DNA of 14,527 nt. It comes from Actinomycetes bacterium (GTDB taxonomy: Bacteria; Actinomycetota; Acidimicrobiia; Acidimicrobiales; Acidimicrobiaceae). The notes under the pieces are model-generated. The model made no database searches. It was given only the letters and a program-made list of their open reading frames with translations, and was not told where the DNA came from. The first letter of the stretch is position 1. Each line of letters starts with the position of its first letter. Positions 1 through 6,908 of this stretch are shown piece after piece. The DNA is taken from NCBI GenBank assembly GCA_021792075.1, contig JAJYVK010000008.1, forward strand, positions 1-14,527, written 5' to 3'. A program made the translations under genes and the position numbers.

Positions 1-133
1 CACCTTCCGGGGCGAAGAGATTGAACTGCGCGGCTACCAACACGATCTTTAAACCTTTCAGAAAGGCAATCAGGAAGATCCCCGGCTCACGCTGCTTGGA
101 GGCCCTCGGAAAATCGAGTTGGCTCGCAACCAT
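1..133 (-). CDS. Partial hypothetical membrane protein (N-terminal 44 codons)
   Basis: A minus-strand frame opens at ATG (133-131) and stays open to the window edge. It starts with a short polar stretch rich in Lys and Arg (residues 1-16), followed by a hydrophobic segment (residues 18-40, beginning GIFLIAFLKGLKIVLVAAQF), as expected for a membrane protein with its first helix near the N-terminus. The charge-then-helix layout recalls DUF2127 proteins, but 44 residues are too few to assign a family. There is no strong Shine-Dalgarno sequence (only AGTGAG about 13 nt upstream). It would be divergent from the Lrp-like gene on the other side of the spacer. A short plus-strand frame ending TAA at 50-52 overlaps it and is an alternative reading. 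Confidence 0.35.
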   Translation of the reverse strand, partial: MVASQLDFPRASKQREPGIFLIAFLKGLKIVLVAAQFNLFAPEG

Positions 134-366
134 TCAAACGAAATCTCACTTTGCCTGACCCTCCATCGCCTGGCTATGTGGCGATGTGGGCTTTACAGAG
201 AACTTAGCCGACGATCCCATCTGACATGTTTCTTGCTAAGCCCAGCCACATTATGAGTATTCCCTGAGATCATTCGATTCAAGCCGCCTCTGTCAATGCA
301 AGCGAGCGTGAACAGGCTAAGTTATGTAAGCGGTAATTTATTGGTCGAAGACGCCTGGGAGCGGCA
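134..366. other. Spacer between divergent genes
   Basis: This 233-bp spacer separates a possible minus-strand gene from the plus-strand Lrp-like gene. No convincing reading frame is seen. An imperfect inverted repeat, ATGTGGGCTT (184-193) against AAGCCCAGCCACAT (238-251), could form a weak hairpin with a four-base bulge. AT-rich steps near 319-342 may hold the promoter of the downstream gene, but no pair of -35 and -10 boxes with good spacing is convincing. Confidence 0.4.
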
Positions 367-627
367 GTGAACGTAAGAGCATTCATCTTGGTTCAGACAG
401 AAATAGGCTTCTCGGCCTCAGTTGCAAAACAGTGCCAGGAACTGCCAAACACGGTATCGGTGGACCAGGTAACCGGACCGTACGATGTCATAGTTGTTGT
501 CGAATGCTCCTCGATAGAGGAGCTCGGCATGGAAGTGGTAGCTCAGGTCCAGCAGATTGACGGGGTCACCAGGACGCTCACTTGTCCGTCGGTTCATCTC
601 GTGAAGAACCTCAGGACGGCCGAGTAG
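367..627 (+). CDS. Stand-alone Lrp/AsnC ligand-binding (RAM) domain protein
   Basis: The 86-residue product is a single RAM / AsnC_trans_reg domain, the small-molecule-sensing half of Lrp/AsnC regulators, without the helix-turn-helix half. Visible family marks are the opening strand (MNVRAFILVQTEIG), the VTGPYDVIVVVE segment (about residues 35-46) and the closing IDGVTRTLTCPSVHL (about 64-78). In the family this beta-alpha-beta fold dimerises and builds octamers, binding amino acids or similar ligands at the interface. Such stand-alone proteins are common in actinobacteria and may act by mixing with full-length Lrp proteins, but the ligand and partner here are unknown. The GTG start is supported by GGGAG (357-361), five bases upstream. 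It converges on the coupling-protein gene with a 66-bp gap and no clear terminator. It cannot bind DNA by itself as far as the sequence shows. Confidence 0.9.
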   Translation: MNVRAFILVQTEIGFSASVAKQCQELPNTVSVDQVTGPYDVIVVVECSSIEELGMEVVAQVQQIDGVTRTLTCPSVHLVKNLRTAE

Positions 628-693
628 CTGGACCCCACCGGCAAGCGATTAACCGCACAGGGCACACCAAGGCCGATTACGAACCCATTAGGA

Positions 694-1983
694 TCAAAGC
701 CTGAACCGTGATTCAAAGCCGATAGGTTCAAGCTCCTCGAATGGGACCAGGCTAACCCTCCGGAGTTCCCGCGACCGTCTGAACAGAAAGCCCTGGCCAG
801 CCTCGGAACGGGCGATCTCCCATGGCTCCAGGGCCGGCTTGTAGCTGACTGATTTCGTCACCCCACGGGGACCAATGATCCTCCCAAGAAATGATCCTCC
901 ATAGCTTCGCGCGACGGAATCAAACTCAAGCCTGCCGGAGATCATTGAAAGCTGACGAAGCGACGCGCTGTCGGAGATTCCTGGAAGCACCAACGTGGAG
1001 CCAAATAGGGTCAGAAACCCCTGAGCCGCTTCACCCCAACGAATACGAGCTTGAGAAAGATCCTGAAGCGCACCAAGAAGCATCACCTTTTGTGACGCCC
1101 CCTCCGACAGTATCGACGAGATGGACCCCAGCGGAGCAATATTCGCCATCTCGTCAAGAATCAAGCTGAGCGGAGGCCTCTTGTTATCCATTCCAGTGTC
1201 AGTGCACATTGCATAAGAACGGTTCTTCACTTCATCGATCATCCCGACTATTACGGGTGCCACAAGCCTCTGGATGTTGGCGGGTGAGACGACGTAAAGG
1301 GTATCTCTTGAACTGAGGAACTCTTTGGAGTCGAACCGAGCCCAGTGTGCCTGTTAATGAATCTCTGGAAAGTTGTAACTACCAAGGAGTCCGAGTGCAG
1401 TAGAAAAGATGCCGGATCTCTCCCGTTCCTCACTTGCCATGACACCTCGAAGCGAATCCAGCGCCAGCTCTTCTCCGCAGGACTTCAAAATCCCGGCTGG
1501 ATCCCTGCATTCTCGACGATTCAACCAGACCATTAGGGTTTCCATCTCGTATCCGCCAAGCTGAGCGGCGTGTATAAGAGGGGCTACAAGGGATGCTGCC
1601 CGCTCAATCCAATGCGAGTATCCGGCCCGTCCCCCGTCGATCAGAATCGAAGCGTCGATCATTGCTCGCGTTACAGTGAGAGCATCGGAATAGCTGCCAG
1701 TTGGACTTATGGGCGACCAGTACACTCTCTCCGCATTGCGCGGAATGGGAACCGCACCCGAGGGATCCAGGGCAAGAATCCTCCCCTTGATCGCACGCTC
1801 GCGATGTGTCGCCTCTATCAGATCGCTCTTTGTGGAGGTAGCTATGACAGGTCCAGGAGAAAAAAGGATGTTTGGAATAACGATTGACCTGGTCTTTCCG
1901 GAACGCGGGGGGCCAAGTACAAGCAGATGAGATTCGCGTGGGAGAAATACAGGCCCACCGATGCCTCTGCCAGCATAGAACAA
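694..1983 (-). pseudogene. VirD4/TraG-type coupling ATPase interrupted by an in-frame TAA
   Basis: This is a 430-codon frame for a type IV coupling protein (TraG/TraD/VirD4 family), the hexameric ATPase that feeds DNA or protein into a type IV secretion channel. Walker A (GPPRSGKT, residues 24-31), the ERERSGIFSTA segment (186-196), the SRDTLYVVSPA segment (about 224-234) and Walker B (LSLILDE, 272-278) occur in family order. A TAA at 1356-1354 (codon 210) interrupts it, yet the frame is the same before and after and the residues beyond still match the family, so this is one nonsense codon and not a frameshift. The TTG start at 1983 is supported by GGAGGA four bases upstream. The usual N-terminal membrane helices are absent and Walker A comes very early, so it is soluble-like or 5'-truncated. 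It begins 11 bp after the racemase stop. No relaxase, VirB4 or other transfer gene is nearby. It may be a recent pseudogene, a read-through gene or a base-call error. A separate downstream product could start at GTG 1263, but that start has only AGAGG placed too close. Confidence 0.85.
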
Positions 1984-1987
1984 TCTG

Positions 1988-1993
1988 TCCTCC
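1988..1993 (-). promoter_or_regulatory. Shine-Dalgarno site fixing the TTG start of the coupling-protein gene
   Basis: GGAGGA on the minus strand lies between the racemase TAA (1997-1995) and a TTG codon at 1983-1981, with a four-base spacer. It supports a real translation start at this unusual codon and suggests that translation is coupled to the upstream racemase gene. It also argues that the missing N-terminal membrane region is not simply an annotation error. Confidence 0.7.
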
Positions 1994-1994
1994 G

Positions 1995-3158
1995 TTAGCC
2001 GAACACACCCGACTCTTCGAGTTTTGAAATCTCCAGGGCGGAAAAGCCTAACTCGCCTAGTATCTCATCCCTCTGCTCCCCAGGAAAGGGCGGCGGTGAA
2101 ACAGATGGGGAAAAATTGTCAAAGCGCGGAGCCGGACGAGGGTGACTGACCCCCTGCACCTCCTCGAACACCTGCCGCTCCGTCATGTACGGGCTTAGCT
2201 TTGCTTCAGAAAAGGTATTGACCGGCGACACGCAGGCATCGGCATTGGCAAAAAGCGCCTCAAAATGGGCCCGGCTTTTTTGGAAAAATGTCTCAGTGAG
2301 GAGCGTTCTCATCTCCGGCCATGTCTCCCTGGAATACTGGTCGGAAAAGGCGGGGTGATCTGCCAATCCAAGTCTGGATGCCATCTCGGCAAAGAACTTG
2401 GGCTCAAGAGCCGCCACGGCAACCGCTCTCCCGTCGCCGCAGAAGTATATCGAGTAAAAGGGGGCCCCGCCATCGAGTAGGTTTGCCGACCTTTCCATGC
2501 TCCATAGCCCCTCGGCGATGAGCCCCTCGAACATCGTACCCATCAACGCCACACCGTCAACTATTGCAGCATCTACTACGCTTCCCTCACCCGAGATGCG
2601 AGCTCTAAGAATTCCCGCAAGCATCCCGATTGCTGCCATGGTCCCGCCGCCACCAAAATCTCCCACGAGATTGAGCGGTACCACCGGCGACTCCTTTGTG
2701 CCGATAGCATTCAATAGCCCGCTCACTCCAATGAAGTTCAAGTCGTGTCCAGCAACCGTCGCCAAAGAACCTGTCTGTCCCCATCCTGTCATGCGCACGA
2801 AGGTCGAACTGGGGTTTATCTCTCTTATAACCTCGGGACCGAGGCCAAGACGCTCCATGACCCCCGGTCTAAAGCCCTCGATGACACCGTCGGCCTTAGA
2901 AATGAGCATCTTCACAATATCGAGGGCTGCCGCAGACTTGAGGTCAAGCGCGATGGATCTACGATCACGATTCATTGCATTCGATGTAAAAAGATCGGCT
3001 CCAACCGAAGCCTCAAACGACCTTGGCTTGTCAATCCTTGTAACCTCGGCTCCAAGCCCGGATAAAATCATTGCCGCAAACGGTGCTGGCCCTATTCCGG
3101 CAAACTCGACGACTTTGATGCCACTAAGAGGTCCCGATGAACTTTTCACATCCCCCAC
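1995..3158 (-). CDS. mcr: Alpha-methylacyl-CoA racemase (CaiB/BaiF CoA-transferase family)
   Basis: The 387-residue product matches the alpha-methylacyl-CoA racemase branch of the family III CoA-transferases, closely resembling Mycobacterium tuberculosis MCR by recall. These enzymes interconvert (2R)- and (2S)-2-methylacyl-CoA esters so that branched fatty acids or sterol side chains can enter beta-oxidation. The three residues used for catalysis in MCR have clear counterparts: His138 in AGHDLNF, Asp167 in NLVGDFGGG and Glu252 in ALEPKF. The N-terminal GPLSGIKVVEFAGIGP and the LLDGGAPFY segment (about 227-235) are also typical. The length is normal. The annotated GTG (3158) has no well-placed ribosome site. 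A GTG three codons in (3149) is preceded by AGGG about eight bases upstream and may be the true start. The symbol follows the mycobacterial gene and is unrelated to methyl-coenzyme M reductase. An 88-bp gap separates it from the upstream esterase gene. Confidence 0.93.
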   Translation of the reverse strand: MGDVKSSSGPLSGIKVVEFAGIGPAPFAAMILSGLGAEVTRIDKPRSFEASVGADLFTSNAMNRDRRSIALDLKSAAALDIVKMLISKADGVIEGFRPGVMERLGLGPEVIREINPSSTFVRMTGWGQTGSLATVAGHDLNFIGVSGLLNAIGTKESPVVPLNLVGDFGGGGTMAAIGMLAGILRARISGEGSVVDAAIVDGVALMGTMFEGLIAEGLWSMERSANLLDGGAPFYSIYFCGDGRAVAVAALEPKFFAEMASRLGLADHPAFSDQYSRETWPEMRTLLTETFFQKSRAHFEALFANADACVSPVNTFSEAKLSPYMTERQVFEEVQGVSHPRPAPRFDNFSPSVSPPPFPGEQRDEILGELGFSALEISKLEESGVFG

Positions 3159-3246
3159 CCTAACTTATTGAGGCTGCTGCTGCGCATGCTAGCTCACCCG
3201 GCACAGCGTATTGAGATAGCCATCACTCCCGCCCGTGGCCCGACCG

Positions 3247-4125
3247 CTAACTCACCCGACTCGCACGGGCAATATTTTCCAGAATGGCGTCACCGACTTC
3301 TCCCCATAAGGCCATAGGAAGCTCATGCGCCATGCCTTCGAAAGTGAGCAGCTTTGCACCAGGTATTGCCGATGCAGTCGCATATCCACCGCTAGGGTCG
3401 ACAAGTTTGTCCGCGAGACCATGAATTACAAGCGTTGGCACGGCCACCTTTCTCAACGCCTCTGTTCTATCGGGAGATACCAGGATAGCCATCAACTGGC
3501 GAACCACCCCATCCGGGCAGTAGTTGCGATCATAGGAACGGGTGATCTGCTCCAGCTCCATCTCGGGGTCGAAGTACTTCTCTGACGAGATAACGCGCGC
3601 CATCTTCAGGGCCTGTTGAATGTATGACTCTCTGTCATCTCCGCCTGGCTGAAGAAGTGCAGCCACGACCTCACTGGAAGGTTGGCCAACGTTTTTGGCA
3701 CCAGTCGATGCCATCATCGAACAGAGCGAAAGAAAGCGGTCAGGGTGATCGATAACCGCCTGCTGGGCAATCATTCCCCCCATGGAGACCCCCACGATAT
3801 GCGCTGCGTCGATCCTGAGAAAATCCATCAGGCCGACGGTGTCATTGGCCATATCCACAAGAGAGTACGGCGCGCTGGATCTGTCCCCGGCGAGCCCGGC
3901 AAAGATGTTGGGTATCCCATAGGAGTCGAACTTGGTTGATAGGCCGCAGTCGCGGTTATCGAAGCGGACCACGAAGAACCCCTCATTGGCAAACTCTCTG
4001 CAAACAGATTCCGGCCAGCTGATCATCTGGGTTCCAAGGCCCATTACCAGCACAAGAGCCGGACTTCGTCGATCTCCGAAAGTGTCGAACTCGATCTCGA
4101 TCTCATCAACCTCTGCTTTTGCCAC
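3247..4125 (-). CDS. RdmC-like alpha/beta hydrolase (putative esterase)
   Basis: This 292-residue alpha/beta-hydrolase resembles the aclacinomycin methylesterase RdmC group in layout: DTFGD and LVMGLG near the start, RFDNRDCGLS, the nucleophile elbow GVSMGG, HGLADKLVD and GMAHELP. Counting from the start chosen here, the likely triad is Ser114, Asp239 and His267. RdmC-type enzymes cleave ester bonds, but family members with this pattern are broad and the substrate is unknown. Start choice: a TTG at 4140 gives five extra residues, but its codons overlap a perfect GGAGGT (4137-4132), which sits six bases before GTG 4125, so GTG 4125 is preferred. No signal peptide or membrane segment is seen, so it should be cytoplasmic. 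It lies between the methyltransferase and racemase genes on the same strand. A joint role with the racemase in acyl or ester turnover is only a guess. Confidence 0.88.
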   Translation of the reverse strand: MAKAEVDEIEIEFDTFGDRRSPALVLVMGLGTQMISWPESVCREFANEGFFVVRFDNRDCGLSTKFDSYGIPNIFAGLAGDRSSAPYSLVDMANDTVGLMDFLRIDAAHIVGVSMGGMIAQQAVIDHPDRFLSLCSMMASTGAKNVGQPSSEVVAALLQPGGDDRESYIQQALKMARVISSEKYFDPEMELEQITRSYDRNYCPDGVVRQLMAILVSPDRTEALRKVAVPTLVIHGLADKLVDPSGGYATASAIPGAKLLTFEGMAHELPMALWGEVGDAILENIARASRVS

Positions 4126-4131
4126 TTCGAC

Positions 4132-4137
4132 ACCTCC
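4132..4137 (-). promoter_or_regulatory. Shine-Dalgarno site deciding the esterase start
   Basis: GGAGGT on the minus strand is followed by the six-base spacer GTCGAA and then GTG at 4125. A longer frame starting at TTG 4140 would have the site inside its coding sequence, so the shorter start is favoured. Confidence 0.75.
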
Positions 4138-4221
4138 CAATACAACTTCGCGATCACGCTACCAACATAATTCCGCGAAGAGCGCTGGGCAAGGTGTCTT
4201 TTGTCCGCCGAAGCCGCAGCT

Positions 4222-5034
4222 CTATTTGGTCCACCATATCAATCGAGACCTAAGTTGCTCGACCGGATTCTCCATAAGGAACTCCCTGATCTCGGCATCC
4301 CTTGAAGCGTCAAGGCAGATCCTCTGGCGAATCGACTCCACCAACTCGTCGTCAACCGGGCGAACGGCTTCATAGGTCTCACGAAGAAATGTCGAGCTTC
4401 GGGGTGAGATACCCAGGCTTTTGATGATCTCCTCGAGCTGTTCTCCAGTCGGCTCGCTTGGCCGATCGAGGTTCCAGAAGTGCTTCCAAGCGGCGTTTGC
4501 CACTGAATGCGGATGTCTCTCGTGGAGCTCTATAACGACGCCTACCTGCGCCACCTCGTTGAGCTTGGCTATGAACTCGCACGGGTTTTGTACGTTGAAT
4601 ATAACGTTGGCGCAGACCACCACACCTGCTCTGCCAGCCTGACCTGCCACCTTGGGCCATGAGCCGCTGACCAGCTTGAGTGCCACCCCCTGCCTTCCGA
4701 CAAGTTCGAACCGGCTCTTGAATGCTTCGAGCATCTCCTGGGAAACATCGACTGCGGTGATAGAACTAGCGTGATCCAAGATAAGAAGCGAGACTCCTCC
4801 GGCGCCGCAGCCGACGTCCATCACGCTCTTTAGCAATGGATCGGCCTGACCATCGAGAAGCTCTTTTATCTTCAATACGGTGGGAGTAGCAGCTCGGGAA
4901 TCCGACGGACCGAACCTTTCGGGACTCAATTTCCAAGGCGAACTGCTTGCCTGGCTGAGGATCTCCTCCGGAATCGCCCAACCGTCCAGTGCCTGCTTCC
5001 AATTGTCACACAGCGTAGTCTTGTCCATTATCAC
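4222..5034 (-). CDS. SAM-dependent class I methyltransferase
   Basis: The 270-residue product carries a Rossmann methyltransferase core. Motif I is VMDVGCGAGG (residues 71-80), the glycine-rich loop that binds S-adenosylmethionine, and the acidic residue ending strand 2 is Asp96 in ITAVDVSQEML. VVVCANVIFNVQNP (about 138-151) fits motif IV. Residues 1-65 form an N-terminal extension rich in Trp and Pro, and the C-terminal third (about 195-270) is helical and shows no domain I recognise. I cannot name the substrate: small molecules, lipids and tRNA are all possible. Two starts compete: GTG at 5034 and ATG two codons later at 5028. Neither has a strong ribosome site. It follows the PH/SHOCT gene by 20 bp, so the two are probably co-transcribed. 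Confidence 0.85.
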   Translation of the reverse strand: MIMDKTTLCDNWKQALDGWAIPEEILSQASSSPWKLSPERFGPSDSRAATPTVLKIKELLDGQADPLLKSVMDVGCGAGGVSLLILDHASSITAVDVSQEMLEAFKSRFELVGRQGVALKLVSGSWPKVAGQAGRAGVVVCANVIFNVQNPCEFIAKLNEVAQVGVVIELHERHPHSVANAAWKHFWNLDRPSEPTGEQLEEIIKSLGISPRSSTFLRETYEAVRPVDDELVESIRQRICLDASRDAEIREFLMENPVEQLRSRLIWWTK

Positions 5035-5054
5035 ACGCTATCCGAAGAGCCATC

Positions 5055-5669
5055 TCAGATCTGATTCAATAGCCTTGATTTTGCAGCCTCGTACTCGTCC
5101 TGGGTGATTGAGCCGTCCCGCCGGAGAGTGGCAAGCTTGGACAGCTCATCTAGGGGAGAGTGCGACCTTGTCTGGCCGGACCCCAAAGAGCGCCTGGAGA
5201 TCTGCGAGCTGACAAGCCTGACTATCCTTTCAGGTCGTCTGACGAAATTGAAGACGTCGTGCAGACTCTCTCCAGAATGATCAACTTGTAGCGAACCGAA
5301 CTGAAGGACCCGCTCCCCAAGCCGTTGAGAATAGCTCAGATTGGAGATCTGTGCTATGGGAACCTCTTTGACCCTGCGCACCAGCAGTCCACCCGAAGAG
5401 ATGAGCCGCTCGCTAGTAACAATAAGGCGAGAAGCCTTGTACCTGCCGAGCCTGGTGCCGAACCTGACCGCCAGAAAAAAAAAGACCGCCAATGGGAGAA
5501 GCATAGCCCACGACGGCAGAAACGGAAGAAAGATAACACCCAGAGCTGTCAACGAGACCAGCAACAGAAGCTGAACCGTTGGCGCCACCAGCATGATCCA
5601 GTGCGGCTTCTGGTCTATGACAAGATCCTCGTCCTCGTTCAGATCAAAATGCCAAAGTGCCATCGCCAT
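5055..5669 (-). CDS. Bacterial PH-like domain membrane protein with C-terminal SHOCT domain
   Basis: The 204-residue protein has two adjacent membrane segments (about residues 24-50 and 53-69), then a soluble bacterial PH-like domain of the bPH2/DUF304 type (about 76-155, including RLIVTSERLI and VPIAQISNLSYSQ), a Ser/Arg-rich linker (156-171), and a C-terminal SHOCT motif (about 173-203, DELSKLATLRRDGSITQDEYEAAKSRLL, split here as the family's Leu-x-x-Leu...Gly-x-Ile-x-x-x-Glu-(Y/F) pattern). SHOCT is a short oligomerisation domain that often caps membrane or PH-like proteins. The molecular function of these proteins is largely unknown, and a scaffold at the inner membrane is the usual guess. 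It starts 30 bp after the ddl-like stop, so it is likely in the same transcript. ATG 5669 and ATG 5663 are both possible starts. Confidence 0.88.
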   Translation of the reverse strand: MAMALWHFDLNEDEDLVIDQKPHWIMLVAPTVQLLLLVSLTALGVIFLPFLPSWAMLLPLAVFFFLAVRFGTRLGRYKASRLIVTSERLISSGGLLVRRVKEVPIAQISNLSYSQRLGERVLQFGSLQVDHSGESLHDVFNFVRRPERIVRLVSSQISRRSLGSGQTRSHSPLDELSKLATLRRDGSITQDEYEAAKSRLLNQI

Positions 5670-5699
5670 ATGTTACCCGACGCTTTGAACGGCTTGCCT

Positions 5700-6809
5700 C
5701 TATGCGAGCTTTGCAGCGATCGTCCCGGCGCTGGAAAGTGCCGAGCCATCCGCACCGACGATCGTCGGCATGTATGTCCTGACTTTGAAGGCCTCCTCAA
5801 TGAGGTCATCCAACAGCTTCTCAAAGGCGACGGGCGGCGAGATGAAAAGGTACTTCGACAGAGATCCCGGAATGGTGTTCACCTCGTTCACGTAGAGTTC
5901 TTCCACGCCATCCGAGAGAAAATCGATCCGGGCAAGCCCCCTGAGAGGCAACACCTCTCCAACGACGCGGGCGTAACTCATAAGGGACTCCGCCAGCGCA
6001 TCGGGTATCTGAGCTGGCAACTCACGTGGAGCAGCCACCATACCCTCGCCAGCCACATACTTGTCAACGTAGCTGAGGATTTCCGAGCCGTTTTCCGATC
6101 GGACCGGCTTTTCAATTGCTGAAAGTTCAATCGCTGGGTAGCTGCGTAGCGCCACCTGGAGATCGAAAAGGTCGGGACGATATGGCTCTATCACTGCACC
6201 CTGTCGGAGATGTATGTTGGCCTTGAGCCGTGCCAGGGCAGTGTCGAAGTCCGAAACGATGTCGATCCCGATCGAAGAGCCACCATACCTTGGCTTAACT
6301 ATGTAAGGACCGTCAAACCCAGGATGGCCCACAACTTTGCTAAGGAGTCGCCTTGGAAGGGTCGGAATGTGATGAGAGCTGAGAAGGCCGCCAAATGCCA
6401 GCTTGTCCATTCCAATAGCCGCAGACTGGGAACCTGGACCGGTATATGCGATTCCCGCGAGATCGAATAATGCCTGAATTGATCCGTCCTCACCGGCCCC
6501 TCCGTGGAGACACACAAGAACAACCTCGATATCGAGTTCTCGCGGCTTCGAAAAGCGCCCACCTCCGCTCGCCACAAAGCCTGAGTCTAGATTTAAAGAG
6601 ATGCGCCTAGCACCGGCCGGCACCCCATTCGAGAAGTCCCTAGCCTCAAGAGAGCTCTCAGTCTGAAAGAACTCCCCGTTTTTAGACCAATAGATCGCCA
6701 ATACCTGGTGATCTGTATTTGCCAGAGCTCTCACCGCCTGAAGGCCTGTCAGAATGCTTATATCATGCTCCGGCGACACGCCGCCAAAAAGAACACCCAC
6801 TTTGGCCAT
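5700..6809 (-). CDS. ddl: D-alanine-D-alanine ligase family ATP-grasp enzyme, divergent
   Basis: The 369-residue ATP-grasp protein has the Ddl signature set: GGVSPEHDIS (9-18), LHGGAGEDGSIQ (101-112), YIVKPRYGGSSIG (169-181), YVDKY (247-251) and RIDFL with YVNEVNTIPG (294-315), giving the Mg-binding Asp296, Glu309 and Asn311. Ddl joins two D-alanines with ATP to make the dipeptide end of peptidoglycan stems. Tyr247 sits where D-Ala ligases have Tyr and D-lactate ligases have Phe, which favours an amino-acid acceptor. Oddities: the usual segment around the ATP-contacting Gly-x-Glu is replaced by EPYRPDLFDLQVAL (208-221), with Asp216 the probable counterpart of the Glu, and there is a 20-residue tail with no recognisable motif. 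ATG 6809 follows GGAGAG ten bases upstream. It sits 99 bp after a MurF-like gene, which fits making a dipeptide for that ligase. It could be the housekeeping Ddl or a specialised paralogue. Confidence 0.88.
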   Translation of the reverse strand: MAKVGVLFGGVSPEHDISILTGLQAVRALANTDHQVLAIYWSKNGEFFQTESSLEARDFSNGVPAGARRISLNLDSGFVASGGGRFSKPRELDIEVVLVCLHGGAGEDGSIQALFDLAGIAYTGPGSQSAAIGMDKLAFGGLLSSHHIPTLPRRLLSKVVGHPGFDGPYIVKPRYGGSSIGIDIVSDFDTALARLKANIHLRQGAVIEPYRPDLFDLQVALRSYPAIELSAIEKPVRSENGSEILSYVDKYVAGEGMVAAPRELPAQIPDALAESLMSYARVVGEVLPLRGLARIDFLSDGVEELYVNEVNTIPGSLSKYLFISPPVAFEKLLDDLIEEAFKVRTYMPTIVGADGSALSSAGTIAAKLA

Positions 6810-6844
6810 AAGCGTTCAACTCTCCAATTCTCTAGGTCTGGACC

Positions 6845-6858
6845 TTATCGACCGATAA
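6845..6858. repeat. Short inverted repeat between the MurF-like and ddl genes
   Basis: TTATCG and CGATAA form a perfect 6-bp inverted repeat with a two-base centre (AC). It lies 36 bases upstream of the ddl ATG, in the only sizeable gap (99 bp) of this gene group. The size and symmetry suit a dimeric regulator site, which could give ddl its own control. It could also be chance; only one copy is seen. Confidence 0.3.
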
Positions 6859-6908
6859 CGAGATTAGCCGCGAAGACGGGGCGTAATCCACCCATGGACG
6901 CCAATCCA

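Noticed and set aside
2..52. Plus-strand frame ending TAA at 50-52 as the tail of an upstream gene
   Set aside because: Only 16 codons are visible, which is open by chance often enough; the minus-strand frame with a hydrophobic segment is longer and more protein-like.
184..251. Imperfect inverted repeat in the left spacer as a terminator or riboswitch
   Set aside because: The arms are short with a four-base bulge and a 44-base loop, and there is no T-run or recognisable aptamer core.
1251..1445. Minus-strand frame across the break in the coupling-protein gene, suggesting a frameshift
   Set aside because: The two gene halves are in the same frame and the residues between them match the family once the TAA is ignored, so no frameshift is needed.
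2497..3171. Long plus-strand frame of 224 codons antisense to the racemase gene
   Set aside because: It mirrors the codon pattern of a clear racemase gene; its translation is Ser/Pro-rich and of low complexity, with no family resemblance.
3159..3246. Possible small RNA or terminator between the esterase and racemase genes
   Set aside because: No stable hairpin or T-run is visible in the 88 bases.
5325..6122. Plus-strand frame of 265 codons antisense to the PH/SHOCT and ddl genes
   Set aside because: It spans two well-supported minus-strand genes, is rich in Arg, Gln and His, and resembles no known protein.
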